A stretch of DNA of 59,309 nt from CAYRUZ01 sp964427895 (lineage in GTDB: Bacteria; Patescibacteriota; Gracilibacteria; Peribacterales; Peribacteraceae). The DNA lies in contig CAYRUZ010000005.1 in NCBI GenBank assembly GCA_964427895.1, positions 1 through 59,309 of the forward strand, given 5' to 3'. Below, piece by piece: positions 13,952-23,408 of this stretch. Each line of letters opens with the position of its first letter. Position 1 is the stretch's first letter. A program made the translations under genes and the position numbers. The notes under the pieces are model-generated. The model saw only the letters and a program-made list of their open reading frames with translations, did not search any database and had not been told where the DNA came from.

Positions 13952-16470
13952 TGTGCGGGGAACAGCGCCTCGAACCACGGATTCACCGCGGGCCAGGAAT
14001 CCTTGTCCGTGTATTGGAATGCGTCGTAACCGTTCTCGTCCTCCTTGTAGAAGTTCTTCTGCCACTCTTCATCCGTCATACGCTGGCCGCCGAAGGCTTT
14101 GGTGAATTCGTACTGCGAGTAGGTGAAGCCGATCGTCAGGCGCGGCCCGTTGCTGTCTTTGACCGCGACGAAGATGACGTACGGCACGCCGGTGCCCTCG
14201 TAGAGAATGCGCAGCGGGTTCTTGATGTCGCCACCCGTGTGCACGTCGGCGATGATTGCCGCGCGCTTGTCCTTCGCGGCGAGGATGGGACCGTCGGCGG
14301 GCTGCGGCAGCGCCGCGCTCAGCTCGCTGATGATCTGCAGGCGGATGGTCTCCCAATCACTCTCTCCGTCGAGCTCGTGCGTCACGCACTCCTTGCCATC
14401 CTCGTACGGGTCCGGTCCGCGGACTTCCTTGGTCTTCTCAATCAAGGTCTCGTTCTGCAGTTGTTTCTGCACGTAGCTCTGCGCATGCTCGAGCGCTGTG
14501 ATGTACGATGCGAGCTTGGGCATGTTGCTCAGGTTTTCGAAACCCTGGTCCTTCAGTCCGGCCTCTGTGCGCTTGGCCACGTAGATGAGGCGATCGTACG
14601 CTTCCAGCTGCGGTTCGATGTACCCCTTGGGGGCCGGAGCGATTTCGCGCGGGTCGCACGCGGGGGGGCCGGCGCCGGCTTCCGCGAACGACTGCTTGGC
14701 ATAGAGGAGCGTGGCATGGCGCAGCTCCGTCCAGAAGCCCGCTGCCGTCATAAGCGTCTTGATCGGCCAATTCGGCGACTGCATGAAGGCGGGCAACGAA
14801 TCCTTCTCCACCTCGTGCCAGGTCAGCAGGGATTTCACCACCCACAGCCATCCGTTGTAGATGTTGCTCTGCCAGTACGACGCTTCGAGCGTCTTCGCCT
14901 CGTCGGCAAGTTCGGTCATCGCCTGCTCGATCGCGTCCTTCGTCTCGGGCGTGTAGAAGTCGAGCGTGGGGATTTGCGACGCCGCGTACGACGAGCCGAG
15001 GAGCGCCATCACCTCCAGGGAAGAGGCCATGGGCGGCAGCTTCTGCGTGTAGCCCGGCTTGGGCGCCTCGTCCCCCTGGGTCAGCATGCCGGTCCAGTAC
15101 GAGTCGAGGATGAACTTGCCGCTGAAGAAGCGCATACCCTTCGTCTTCAGCAACACGTCGGCCGTGTCCTGCACGCCGACATCGGGGTACTCGGCGGGGA
15201 TCGCTTTGATCTTCGGCGCATGTGCCTTCACGAGGTACTCCATTACCGCAGCTTCCTTGTCGTCGCTGTCCTTCGCGCTGTCGAGCGCGCGGAGGTAATC
15301 GACCGGCATCAAGTCATCGCTCGTGCCCACCATGAAGTTGATGGTGGATTCGAGCTGGTTGTAATCCTTCAGCTGCTGCGGCTTCTCGGCGAGCAGCTGC
15401 GCCATCGCGAAGGCTTCCTCCGTCATCGCCGGGCTCTTCACGAAGAACGCAAGCTGCGAAAACCACATCATGCTGCGGAAGTACTGGCGCCGCAGCGAGA
15501 TGCCGGTGTAGTGGCTGCGCGGCGTGAACTGGGAGAAATCGACGGAGAACGAGATGTCCGTATCCTTCGCGTACTGCTCGTACTCCTCCTTGAGGATCTC
15601 GGGCACATGCTTGCCGTCGGCCTTGTAGACGTTGTCGATGTCCTTGAGTACCGCCTTCTCGCTCGGTGCATCCAACGTCAACTTCTTGATGAACGCCACA
15701 ACATTCTCCTGCGCGTCGGCCGTCTTGTCCTTTTCGTCGAACTTCGCCTTGGGGTCTTCGGCTCCACCGCCAAGCATGTCATCCATCGCGAGAGGCTTCA
15801 CGCTGTTGGCGAGCAGCGCGTAGGGCACCGCGAAGTAGTTGCGCACATTCTTCCACTTTGCCTGTTCGTCGCCCGTGGTCGCATCCACCTTCTTCTGGGC
15901 TTCGTCGAAGAACGTCCTGCTGAGAGTCTTCATTGAAGGAGCAAAGGACGTGTTCTCGGCCTCCTTCAGCAATTCCACGTACAGCAGATTGTAGGCATTC
16001 AAGAAAAGGTCGGAGCTGAGGAACAGAGCGTTCGCCTGCGTACGGTCGCGCGCGTCAAATGGCCCCTCAACCGCTTCGTAGAGAGCGATGAATTCGCGGT
16101 TCAAATCAGTCTGATTCGGAATGATGTTCGTCTCGTAAAGCGGCTTCATCACGAACTTGTGCTGCTCAAGCATCTCCTTCTCCGCGTCGGTGAAGGTGAA
16201 GCCGTACGCTTTTTCCATGTCCGCGATGTTCGCGATGTCGCTGAGCGGGAAATCTTTTGCGATGTCTTCATTCATCGTTACTTCCGTCTCGGCGGGCTTC
16301 ACCGATTCGCCGAACGGCGCCTCGACGAGCGAAACGTTCGAGACGTCGATCGCAGCGACGCTCGACGTGACTTGCGTGTCTTTGGTGTCTTGCTGCCCTT
16401 GTTGCTGCGTGGTCGTCGTACACCCGGCGAGCAGGGCGAGACAGAGGACGGTGGAGAGGAGGCGTTTCAT
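13948..16470 (-). CDS. DUF3160-like secreted lipoprotein
   Basis: An 840-residue lipoprotein. The N-terminus MKRLLSTVLCLALLAGCTTTT has a lipobox (LLAGC), and a Gln/Thr-rich stretch follows. The body has the features of DUF3160 proteins: YETNIIPNQTDLNREF, then ALFLSSDLFLNAYNLLYVELL (the family's 'D-x-LLHAYHLLFD' region), long helices and, near the C-terminus, PRLTIGFTYSQYEF. Molecular function is not known for the family. An earlier in-frame start (16566) is rejected, because the lipoprotein signal starts at 16470. It is co-transcribed with the MEMO-CapA gene, with a 4-nt ATGA overlap, suggesting both act in the envelope. Confidence 0.8.
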   Translation of the reverse strand: MKRLLSTVLCLALLAGCTTTTQQQGQQDTKDTQVTSSVAAIDVSNVSLVEAPFGESVKPAETEVTMNEDIAKDFPLSDIANIADMEKAYGFTFTDAEKEMLEQHKFVMKPLYETNIIPNQTDLNREFIALYEAVEGPFDARDRTQANALFLSSDLFLNAYNLLYVELLKEAENTSFAPSMKTLSRTFFDEAQKKVDATTGDEQAKWKNVRNYFAVPYALLANSVKPLAMDDMLGGGAEDPKAKFDEKDKTADAQENVVAFIKKLTLDAPSEKAVLKDIDNVYKADGKHVPEILKEEYEQYAKDTDISFSVDFSQFTPRSHYTGISLRRQYFRSMMWFSQLAFFVKSPAMTEEAFAMAQLLAEKPQQLKDYNQLESTINFMVGTSDDLMPVDYLRALDSAKDSDDKEAAVMEYLVKAHAPKIKAIPAEYPDVGVQDTADVLLKTKGMRFFSGKFILDSYWTGMLTQGDEAPKPGYTQKLPPMASSLEVMALLGSSYAASQIPTLDFYTPETKDAIEQAMTELADEAKTLEASYWQSNIYNGWLWVVKSLLTWHEVEKDSLPAFMQSPNWPIKTLMTAAGFWTELRHATLLYAKQSFAEAGAGPPACDPREIAPAPKGYIEPQLEAYDRLIYVAKRTEAGLKDQGFENLSNMPKLASYITALEHAQSYVQKQLQNETLIEKTKEVRGPDPYEDGKECVTHELDGESDWETIRLQIISELSAALPQPADGPILAAKDKRAAIIADVHTGGDIKNPLRILYEGTGVPYVIFVAVKDSNGPRLTIGFTYSQYEFTKAFGGQRMTDEEWQKNFYKEDENGYDAFQYTDKDSWPAVNPWFEALFPAQ

Positions 16471-16571
16471 AGGGGGAGAAAAGAACGAATGGGATGATAG
16501 CAGTGCGATGCGTGCGTGATGGGACATTTTATTGAACATATTTTTTATACAAGAAAAACAGCACAACGAAA

Positions 16572-16596
16572 CGGACGACGGATGAACCGTCGCCCG
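16572..16596 (-). terminator. Possible intrinsic terminator after the gene at 16626
   Basis: On the minus strand GGGCGACGG-TTCAT-CCGTCGTCC can form a 9-bp stem (one imperfect pair), followed by GTTTCGTTGTGCTGTTTTT. A second small inverted repeat, GGCCTG/CAGGCC (16616-16632), overlaps the stop codon. Confidence 0.5.
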
Positions 16597-16625
16597 TGTC
16601 GCGTGTCTACGGGATGGCCTGAGGA

Positions 16626-17606
16626 TCAGGCCGGCAGCTTTTCAGTCTTCTTATCCCAATCGTTGATCGCCGCCATGAGCAGGCGGTGGTGATCGTCCAG
16701 AGTCCCCGCTTCGCTGAACACCACGGCGAGCGCGGCCGACACCTGATTCGGGGAATGCCCGTACGGGGTGACGATCTGCATCATGGGAGCGAGCACCACC
16801 CCGAGAATGGCTTCGACCATCGACTTCGCGGAGGATTCCATCGAGAGTCCGTGGACGTAGAAGGCCATTCCGACGGCCAAGTGCGGAGGGGTGAAGCCCT
16901 TGCGGATGGCCACGCCCACCAGCGCCTTGATGTCGCCCAACGCATGCGGCGACGTGCCCAGCAGGTGTTGCATGTGGAGCAGCTTCGGCAGCAGCGGTTG
17001 GCAGACGTCTTCGGCGTGCCGCTTCTTGCGGTCAGCGACGGCCGGATCGGTGACGCCGAATTCCGCCAGCGCGGGCGTGAACTTCACGGTGCCCGACCGG
17101 ATTTCGGTTTCAATGGCCGCGGTGCTGAACCGCATGCCCTTGCCGCGCAGCAGGCCGCAGAGGTCTTCGAGGTCGGCTTGCGGAAGCATCGTGTTACGAA
17201 CCGTGGGAATGATGGTTTCCGGCAGACCGAGATGCGCGCACGCCTGCTTGCGGTATTTCGCGGCATCGTCGGCGCTCAGATCGGGTGGCGAAACGCAGAG
17301 CGTGGACCACTGGCGGTTGTCGCACCAGCTGGAGACGTTCAGGGCGTCGCCGATGCAGGTGGCGAGGGTAGCGACGCGGTACGCAAGCGGGATGTCGCCG
17401 CCGCAGTCCACCATCAGGCTCCCAACGGTTTCTGTGGCTTCGATGGATTCGAACACTTCGGACCCGGCCAACAGATCACCGTCTTGGACGAGCACCACCG
17501 GCTTGAGGATGCGCGAAGCGCTCACCATACCTTGGGTGAGACGCACCTTCTTGGGTTCGCCACGGAGGAGGTACTTGTCCTTCGGGCGACGGATGTAGGT
17601 CAACAT
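16626..17606 (-). CDS. Hypothetical protein with SD and long leader
   Basis: A 326-residue soluble protein of unknown family. It begins MLTYIRRPKDKYLLRGEPKK and contains several Cys residues (SSWCDNRQWSTLCVSP, LEDLCGLL, EDVCQPLLP). The C-terminal half has hydrophobic helices (SMVEAILGVVLAPMMQIV). The start at 17606 is preferred over 17636, because AGGAG lies 9 nt before it, one of the only clear Shine-Dalgarno sequences in the window. Upstream is a canonical TTGACA/TATCAT promoter and a leader of about 120 nt. It is divergent from hisS. Regulation therefore seems different from most neighbours. Confidence 0.7.
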   Translation of the reverse strand: MLTYIRRPKDKYLLRGEPKKVRLTQGMVSASRILKPVVLVQDGDLLAGSEVFESIEATETVGSLMVDCGGDIPLAYRVATLATCIGDALNVSSWCDNRQWSTLCVSPPDLSADDAAKYRKQACAHLGLPETIIPTVRNTMLPQADLEDLCGLLRGKGMRFSTAAIETEIRSGTVKFTPALAEFGVTDPAVADRKKRHAEDVCQPLLPKLLHMQHLLGTSPHALGDIKALVGVAIRKGFTPPHLAVGMAFYVHGLSMESSAKSMVEAILGVVLAPMMQIVTPYGHSPNQVSAALAVVFSEAGTLDDHHRLLMAAINDWDKKTEKLPA

Positions 17607-17735
17607 GAGGTCTTTCTCCTGACAGGGCTCCATCACTCACGGTTCTCCGACGGCACAACGCTGCGCCGTTCTTGGGATTGAGAAAACTGTGAACTGAAAG
17701 AACACGCGAGTGACAGACAGAACGCTGTCGCGCGT

Positions 17736-17763
17736 ATGATAATATATTTACATATTTTGTCAA
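17736..17763 (-). promoter_or_regulatory. Canonical sigma70-type promoter with long 5' UTR
   Basis: TTGACA (17763-17758) and TATCAT (17741-17736) are 16 nt apart. Transcription would start near 17729, about 120 nt before the start at 17606. The leader holds an inverted repeat around GGCGCAGCGTTGTGCC. Confidence 0.6.
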
Positions 17764-17849
17764 ATATACTCAAAAGACATTCTGAGCTCGTACGGTGGCG
17801 CAAACGTCAAGGCACGTGTACACTGTCTGCGCTCAATTTCCCCTTTCGC

Positions 17850-19199
17850 ATGGCCGATTCGTTCCGCACACCCAAAGGTACGCATGATGTCCTCCCCGAG
17901 GACCACCAGTACATGACGTACATCAAGAAGGCCGTGCGTCATCGGGCCCGCCAGGCCGGATACAAGCGCATCGATCCGCCGATGTTCGAATCGCGCGGCG
18001 TCTTCGAGCGCGGCATCGGCGAGCACACGGACATCGTGGAGAAGGAACTGTTTTTGGTGAGCGGTCCGCACAAGGAGTCCGACGAGGCATCGGAATTCGC
18101 TCTGCGACCGGAATTCACGGCGGGCATCTGCCGCTCATACATCGAGCACGGCATGCAGCAGCTGCCGCAGCCGGTGGAGCTCTATTCCATCGGACCCTGC
18201 TTCCGCTACGACCGTCCGCAGAAGGGACGTTTCCGCCAGTTCCACCAGTTCGACTTCGAGATCATCGGACTCAAGGACGCGTCGCTCGATGCGCAGCTCA
18301 TCCATGTGCTCAACAACATCCTGAACGACCTGAAGATCCTCGATCGCCTCACGCTGCAGATCAACAACATCGGCAGCGCACAGAACCGCAAGGACTTCAT
18401 GGTCGCGCTGCGCGATTACTTCATCGGCAAGGAGCGCCAGCTGCCGGATCTCGACCGCGCGCGCCTGGATACCAATCCCCTGCGCCTCCTGGATTCCAAG
18501 CTGGAAGACACGCAGGTCCTGCTGAAAAACGCCCCCACGCTGGAGCAGTTCCTCGATAAGGAGAGCAGCGAATATCACGCCACGCTGTTGGAGTATCTCG
18601 ACGAACTCGGCATCAAGTACGTGTCCAACCCCACGCTCGTGCGCGGATTGGATTACTACACGCAGACCGTCTTCGAGTACTGGGACCAGAGCACCGGCGC
18701 GCAGAACGCGGTGGGCGGAGGCGGACGCTACGACGGATTGATGGAACTCCTCGGCGGCAAACCCACTCCGGGCGTCGGCTTCGCCGTCGGCATGGAGCGC
18801 GTCATCTGGCACATGAAGGAGGCGGGCGTACAGGCCCCCAACAAGGATCAGATTGACGTCTTCGTCGCCCAGCTCGGGCCCGAAGCGAAGAAGAAATGCC
18901 TCAGCCTCATCTCCGCACTGCGCGACCGCGGCGTCCACACGCTGGGAGCCCTAGGCGAAGCGAGCCTTAAGAGCCAGATGCGCTTGGCCGATAAGTTCTC
19001 CGCGCGCTACACGCTGCTCCTTGGCAAAATGGAGGTGAAGGAAGGCACCATCATCCTGCGCGACATGGCTGCCGGAAAGCAGAAGCAGATCAAGTTCGAC
19101 AACGCCATCGCCGAGGTCACGAAGCTGCTGGGCACCAAAAACCTCGATACGTACACGCTGAAGGACCAGATGGGCAAAACTGAGGTGGATGAGGACTGA
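17850..19199 (+). CDS. hisS: Histidine--tRNA ligase
   Basis: A class II aminoacyl-tRNA synthetase of 449 residues that charges tRNA-His. Motif 1 region: FRTPKGTHDVLPED. Motif 2, near residues 115-135: SIGPCFRYDRPQKGRFRQFH. The histidine-A motif: LVRGLDYYTQTVFEY (about 262). Motif 3 and the Gly-rich loop: GGGGRYDGLMELLGG and VGFAVGMERV (about 309). A C-terminal anticodon-binding domain follows. Length is typical (420-450). ATG 17850 is used because MADSFRTPKGTHD matches the family start; upstream in-frame codons (to 17736) look non-coding and AT-rich. The promoter is uncertain: TATGAT/GATAAT near 17735-17743 or TACACT at 17819 would leave a 25-100 nt leader. Confidence 0.97.
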   Translation: MADSFRTPKGTHDVLPEDHQYMTYIKKAVRHRARQAGYKRIDPPMFESRGVFERGIGEHTDIVEKELFLVSGPHKESDEASEFALRPEFTAGICRSYIEHGMQQLPQPVELYSIGPCFRYDRPQKGRFRQFHQFDFEIIGLKDASLDAQLIHVLNNILNDLKILDRLTLQINNIGSAQNRKDFMVALRDYFIGKERQLPDLDRARLDTNPLRLLDSKLEDTQVLLKNAPTLEQFLDKESSEYHATLLEYLDELGIKYVSNPTLVRGLDYYTQTVFEYWDQSTGAQNAVGGGGRYDGLMELLGGKPTPGVGFAVGMERVIWHMKEAGVQAPNKDQIDVFVAQLGPEAKKKCLSLISALRDRGVHTLGALGEASLKSQMRLADKFSARYTLLLGKMEVKEGTIILRDMAAGKQKQIKFDNAIAEVTKLLGTKNLDTYTLKDQMGKTEVDED

Positions 19200-19208
19200 T
19201 CCGGACGG

Positions 19209-19214
19209 TATAGT
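19209..19214 (+). promoter_or_regulatory. -10 box TATAGT, leaderless type
   Basis: TATAGT overlaps the end of the hisS region (10 nt after its stop) and lies 8 nt before the ATG at 19223. Confidence 0.5.
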
Positions 19215-19222
19215 GAACGCCG

Positions 19223-20830
19223 ATGTCCGCCCGCGTCCACCGAGCGTTGCGTCGGTATATGCACTGGCATGTTCTGACAGCTGCATTGATCGTCGTCGCG
19301 GCGTGGGTCGCTTTCGTCGTGGCCCGCATCGTGTGGGCGGAGGCGCACGGACTTTCCAACGCCGATAGCCAGCTGTATTGGACGGTCGGACGAGGCATGG
19401 CCAACGGCCTCAAACCGTACGTCGACCTCTACGAGAACAAACCGCCGGGAATCTTCCTTCTCAGCGCGCTGTCGATCTACTTCACCAACGGCCATGCTTT
19501 GGCGAGCATCGTGCAAGGCGCGATCTTCGGTCTCCTGCCGCTCATCGTGTTCGTCACCGCCATCCGCCGCACGGCGGCCGTGCATATGCATCGGCGCGTG
19601 GCGCTGTGCCTGTGCGCCTTCATCCTTGCGGGACTGTTGTCGCTCTCTTTGGAGCGCAATTCGGGGCACTACCAAACCGAATCGTTCGGTGCGTTCTTCA
19701 TCGTCCTCTACGCCTGCTCCATCCTGTGGGACGGAGGCAAAATGGGCTTCTGGCCCACCGTCTTCGCGTCCATCGGCCTCGGCGGCGGCATCGGCTTTAA
19801 GGAGCCGTTCCTGGTCGTGGGATTGGGCTTGGCCCTTCTCCTCAGCCACTCTCCCAAGGATTTGTGGCGGACGTTCATCCGCCCCCTCATCTTCGCGGCG
19901 ATCGCCGGCGCCACCATCCTCTTCTTCTTGGGCTATCTCGACGGCTATCTCAATATGTACCTGTTGGACACGATGGAGCGCGTCCGCCCGCGCGCATCGT
20001 TCGCGGACAAGGTGATGACGTTCATGGCGTTCGGCCGCACCGTCAACGGTTTCGCGGACGATTGGACCACCACGGCGATCCTGTTCCTCGTCTCCGCCAC
20101 GATGGCGTTCATCTTCCTGCAGCATGACTCGCTGGAGCGCAAGCTGCACCGCATCGGTTTGATGTGGATCGGCATCGCCCTGGCCGTCTTCACCATCCAT
20201 ATCAGCCGCGTCTACTGGCCCCACCACAAGAGCTTCGCAGCGCCGCTCTACTTCGCCCTCGTACTCTTCTTCGTCATCGAATTCGCCCGCTCGCACCGGC
20301 GGATCATCTCCGGCGTGGTCATCGTGATTCTGTGCACCGTCACGATGATCGGCGGCTGGACGCGCGAGCCCGCCCCCCTGCCCAAAGAACGTCCCCTCTC
20401 GGACATTCAGCGGGAAGTTGCCCGCTTCGATGCGGCTCTTACCGCCTGCAATATCGACAGATACCTCTACATCGGCGGTCAGCTGGGCAAGCACCCGTAC
20501 GGACGCACCGAGCATTCGCCGATGGGACCGGCATTTGAGCAAACGCCGCGCCTCGTCAAACTCCTGCGCTTCATGGAGCCGCATGTCGAGAATCTCGAAA
20601 ACACGGACATCATCGTCTATATCCGCGCCACGCGTTCGGACATGGTTCCGCCCGCCGCCGTGCGTGCGTACATCTCCCAGTACTTCACCACGAAGCCGTA
20701 CGCCTGCATGGGCAAAGGCGTGGATTTCACGCGGCACACGATTTACTACCGAAAGAAGCGCGGTTCGACGGCCCCGTTCGTCGGCGCGGTGTTGCAGGAA
20801 GATAGCAGTGCCGACGAGACGGACGACTGA
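19223..20830 (+). CDS. GT-C type polytopic glycosyltransferase-like protein
   Basis: A 535-residue protein with about ten TM helices and a soluble C-terminal domain (from about 390). The first loop reads ADSQLYWTVGRGMANGLKPYVDLYENKPPG, the 'acidic residue ... DLYENKPPG' signature typical of GT39/ArnT-like GT-C enzymes that use lipid-linked sugars. The C-terminal part (DRYLYIGGQLGKHPYGRTEH, then ENTDIIVYIRATRSD) is a small periplasmic-type domain seen in such proteins. The donor and acceptor cannot be told. It stands apart from the main glycosylation block at 27-41 kb. It converges with gyrB, with 55 bp between the stops. Confidence 0.75.
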   Translation: MSARVHRALRRYMHWHVLTAALIVVAAWVAFVVARIVWAEAHGLSNADSQLYWTVGRGMANGLKPYVDLYENKPPGIFLLSALSIYFTNGHALASIVQGAIFGLLPLIVFVTAIRRTAAVHMHRRVALCLCAFILAGLLSLSLERNSGHYQTESFGAFFIVLYACSILWDGGKMGFWPTVFASIGLGGGIGFKEPFLVVGLGLALLLSHSPKDLWRTFIRPLIFAAIAGATILFFLGYLDGYLNMYLLDTMERVRPRASFADKVMTFMAFGRTVNGFADDWTTTAILFLVSATMAFIFLQHDSLERKLHRIGLMWIGIALAVFTIHISRVYWPHHKSFAAPLYFALVLFFVIEFARSHRRIISGVVIVILCTVTMIGGWTREPAPLPKERPLSDIQREVARFDAALTACNIDRYLYIGGQLGKHPYGRTEHSPMGPAFEQTPRLVKLLRFMEPHVENLENTDIIVYIRATRSDMVPPAAVRAYISQYFTTKPYACMGKGVDFTRHTIYYRKKRGSTAPFVGAVLQEDSSADETDD

Positions 20831-20885
20831 ACAACGCCCCCGGCCGGATCGGCGGAGGGCGAAGTTCGTGTGACGGCGCTGGTTT

Positions 20886-22919
20886 TTAGATGTCCAGGTT
20901 CTTCACGCCCTTAGCGTGCGTCTGGATGAACTTGCGGCGCGGTGCCACCTCCGAACCCATGAGCGTGGTGAACACGGCGTCCGCCTTTTCGGCGTCGTCC
21001 ATCGTCACCTTGAGCATGATGCGGTTATCGGGATCGAGCGTGGTCTCCCAGAGCTGCTCGGGGTTCATTTCTCCAAGACCCTTGTAACGCTGGACGTTGG
21101 CCTTGTTCGACTTCTTCTTCGCCTTGTCCTTGCCTTTGCCCTTGGTCTCTTCTTCCTCCTCTTCTTCTGCGGGCGCCTCCTCTTCCGGCGACTCTTCGAC
21201 GGCATTGAGATCCACGCCCCATTCCTTCAGCACGGCCTCGCGCTCCGTGTCGCTGAACGCGTAACGGACATCCTTTCCCTTCTGCAGCTTGAACAGCGGC
21301 GGCTGGGCGATGTAGAGGTGACCGAGCTCGATGAGCTCTGGGAAGTACCGGAAGAACAGCGTGAGCAACAGCGTGCGGATGTGGGCGCCGTCGACGTCGG
21401 CATCGGTCATGAGCACGATGCGGTGGTAGCGAAGCTTGGTGATGTCCTTCACTTCGCCGATGCCCATGCCCAGGGCGATGATGAGTGCCTTGATCTCGTT
21501 GTTGGAGAGCATCTTGTCCAGGCGGGCCTGCTCGACGTTGAGGATCTTTCCCTTCAACGGAAGGATCGCCTGGAAGGTGCGGTTGCGGCCCTGCTTGGCG
21601 GAACCGCCGGCGGAGTCTCCCTCCACGATGTACAGCTCGGATTGGGCGGGGTCGCGGCTGGAACAGTCGGCCAGCTTGCCCGGGAGGGTCATGCCCTCGA
21701 GCGCGCCCTTACGGATGACGCTGTCGCGGGCCGCGCGTGCGGCCATGCGTGCGCGGGCTGCCAAGAGACACTTGTTGACGATCTCTTTCGCCTCGCCCGG
21801 ATGCTCTTCGAGGTAGCGGCTGAGCTGTTCGTTCACGACGGTCTCGACCGCCGTCTTCATCTCGGCGTTGCCGAGCTTGGCCTTCGTCTGTCCTTCGAAC
21901 TGTGGCTCGCGCAGGCGGACAGAAATGACGGCCGTCAAACCCTCTCGCACGTCGTCGGCGGTGAGATTCTCGTCCTTCTCTTTGAGGATCTCGAACTGGC
22001 GGGCGTAGGCGTTGATGGTGCGCGTGAGCGCTGCCTTGAAGCCCGTCAGGTGGTGTCCGCCCTCGGACGTGTGGATGTTGTTGGCGAAGCTGAGCACGCT
22101 CTCCTGGAACGCCTGCGTGTACTGCAGCGCGACTTCCACCTGGCCGTCATCGGTGTCCTTCGCGAACGCGATGGGCGAGCCGATGCGCTCCTTGTTCTCG
22201 TTGAGATGCGTGACGTACGCGCCGATGCCGCCCTCGAAGTGGAAGCGGTACAACCGCGGGAACTTCTTATCGGCCTCCGGGCGCTCCTTGCGGGCGTCCA
22301 TCATGGCGATGGTAATGCCCTTCGTGAGGTATGCCTGCTGGCGGAAACGCGTCATGAGCGTCTCCATGCTGAATTCGAGGGTGTCGAAAATATCGCCGTC
22401 CGGCTGGAAGCGGATCATGGTGCCGCGCTTGTCCGTCTTTCCGATGACCTTCACCTCCTGCTGCACTTTGCCGCGTTTGAATTCCTGCATGTGAACCTTT
22501 CCGTCGAGGTAGACCTCGGCGCGAAGGTACGTGGAGAGGGCGTTCACGACGGACGAACCCACGCCGTGGAGACCGCCGGAGACTTTGTATCCGCTCTCGT
22601 CACCGCCGAATTTTCCTCCGGCATGGAGCGTGGTGAGCACCACTTCCAGGGCGGACTTACCCGTCGCCTTGTGGATATCGACCGGGATTCCGCGGCCGTT
22701 GTCGAGAACGCTCACGGAGCCGTCGTCCTCGAGCGTGACGAGGATGGAGTCGGCGTGGCCGGCCATCGCTTCGTCGATCGAGTTGTCGACGATTTCGTAC
22801 ACGAGATGGTGCAATCCGCGCACATCGGTCGAACCGATGTACATGCCCGGACGCTTGCGTACCGGCTCGAGACCCTCGAGCACTTGGATCTGTTCTGATG
22901 TATACTTACCGGAAGACAT
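20886..22919 (-). CDS. gyrB: DNA gyrase subunit B
   Basis: A 677-residue type IIA topoisomerase subunit. The GHKL ATPase domain has LVYEIVDNSIDEAMAG, DNGRGIPV, and SGGLHGVGSSVVNALS as the ATP lid. The transducer domain contains TKAKLGN. The TOPRIM domain has YIVEGDSAGGSAKQGR and MTDADVDGAHIRTLLLT. The C-terminal region includes RYKGLGEMNPEQLWETT and ends VKNLDI, typical of GyrB rather than ParE. An unusual low-complexity insert (Glu-rich then Lys-rich, EEEEEEETKGKGKDKAKKK) sits between TOPRIM and the tail, about 40 residues long. The start ATG is 9 nt after TACAAT. Confidence 0.95.
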   Translation of the reverse strand: MSSGKYTSEQIQVLEGLEPVRKRPGMYIGSTDVRGLHHLVYEIVDNSIDEAMAGHADSILVTLEDDGSVSVLDNGRGIPVDIHKATGKSALEVVLTTLHAGGKFGGDESGYKVSGGLHGVGSSVVNALSTYLRAEVYLDGKVHMQEFKRGKVQQEVKVIGKTDKRGTMIRFQPDGDIFDTLEFSMETLMTRFRQQAYLTKGITIAMMDARKERPEADKKFPRLYRFHFEGGIGAYVTHLNENKERIGSPIAFAKDTDDGQVEVALQYTQAFQESVLSFANNIHTSEGGHHLTGFKAALTRTINAYARQFEILKEKDENLTADDVREGLTAVISVRLREPQFEGQTKAKLGNAEMKTAVETVVNEQLSRYLEEHPGEAKEIVNKCLLAARARMAARAARDSVIRKGALEGMTLPGKLADCSSRDPAQSELYIVEGDSAGGSAKQGRNRTFQAILPLKGKILNVEQARLDKMLSNNEIKALIIALGMGIGEVKDITKLRYHRIVLMTDADVDGAHIRTLLLTLFFRYFPELIELGHLYIAQPPLFKLQKGKDVRYAFSDTEREAVLKEWGVDLNAVEESPEEEAPAEEEEEEETKGKGKDKAKKKSNKANVQRYKGLGEMNPEQLWETTLDPDNRIMLKVTMDDAEKADAVFTTLMGSEVAPRRKFIQTHAKGVKNLDI

Positions 22920-22928
22920 AGCCCACAG

Positions 22929-22934
22929 ATTGTA
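22929..22934 (-). promoter_or_regulatory. -10 box TACAAT before gyrB
   Basis: TACAAT ends 9 nt before the gyrB ATG at 22919; there is no SD between them. Confidence 0.55.
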
Positions 22935-23000
22935 GAGATGGTTGTGACGCCGGGCAACGCGGAAAAAGAGCGGCGCTCAGCGGATTCCGGGGGCTTCCTC

Positions 23001-23297
23001 TCAGCTGTTCTTACACTTCGCCAGCGAGGCGTCCAGCTTGGCCTGCGCCTTCACGAGCAAATCCTGCAGGACGGCGCGGCCGCCCAACTCGTTGTGCAGC
23101 TTGTTGACGTAGTTCTCGTAGCGAGCCTGAGCCGCATCGTAGTCCTTCTGGAACTCGGCTTCGGCAGCCTTTTCACAGGCTGAACCGCCTCCGGAGAGGA
23201 TCGACGCCCAGGTATCGCTGGCGTTGGTGGCGTAGAACCCGGCTCCCACGACGAGGATGCCGATTACCCAGAGTGCTGCTTCGGTGCGGACTGTCAT
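23001..23297 (-). CDS. Small membrane-anchored coiled-coil protein
   Basis: A 98-residue protein with an N-terminal TM helix (AALWVIGILVVGAGFYA), then a short Gly/Ser region with a Cys (SGGGSACEKAAEAEF) and a helical, charged region (KDYDAAQARYENYVNKLHNELGG) probably forming a coiled coil, ending with a second Cys (LAKCKNS). No family is recognised. It is upstream of gyrB on the same strand. ATG 23297 and ATG 23303 are both possible. Confidence 0.55.
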   Translation of the reverse strand: MTVRTEAALWVIGILVVGAGFYATNASDTWASILSGGGSACEKAAEAEFQKDYDAAQARYENYVNKLHNELGGRAVLQDLLVKAQAKLDASLAKCKNS

Positions 23298-23408
23298 GGG
23301 CACATCTCATCACATCAGAGCCAGGAAGTCAACTTTTAGCGACACAGGCGCATGGCGGCATTTTTGCCCTTGCGGACCGCCGTCGGCTCCCCTACCCTCT
23401 CTGCACCC

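Noticed and set aside
13951..15936. 661-residue plus-strand frame
   Set aside because: Antisense of the DUF3160-like lipoprotein gene, with shadow composition.
20916..22898. 660-residue plus-strand frame
   Set aside because: Antisense of gyrB.
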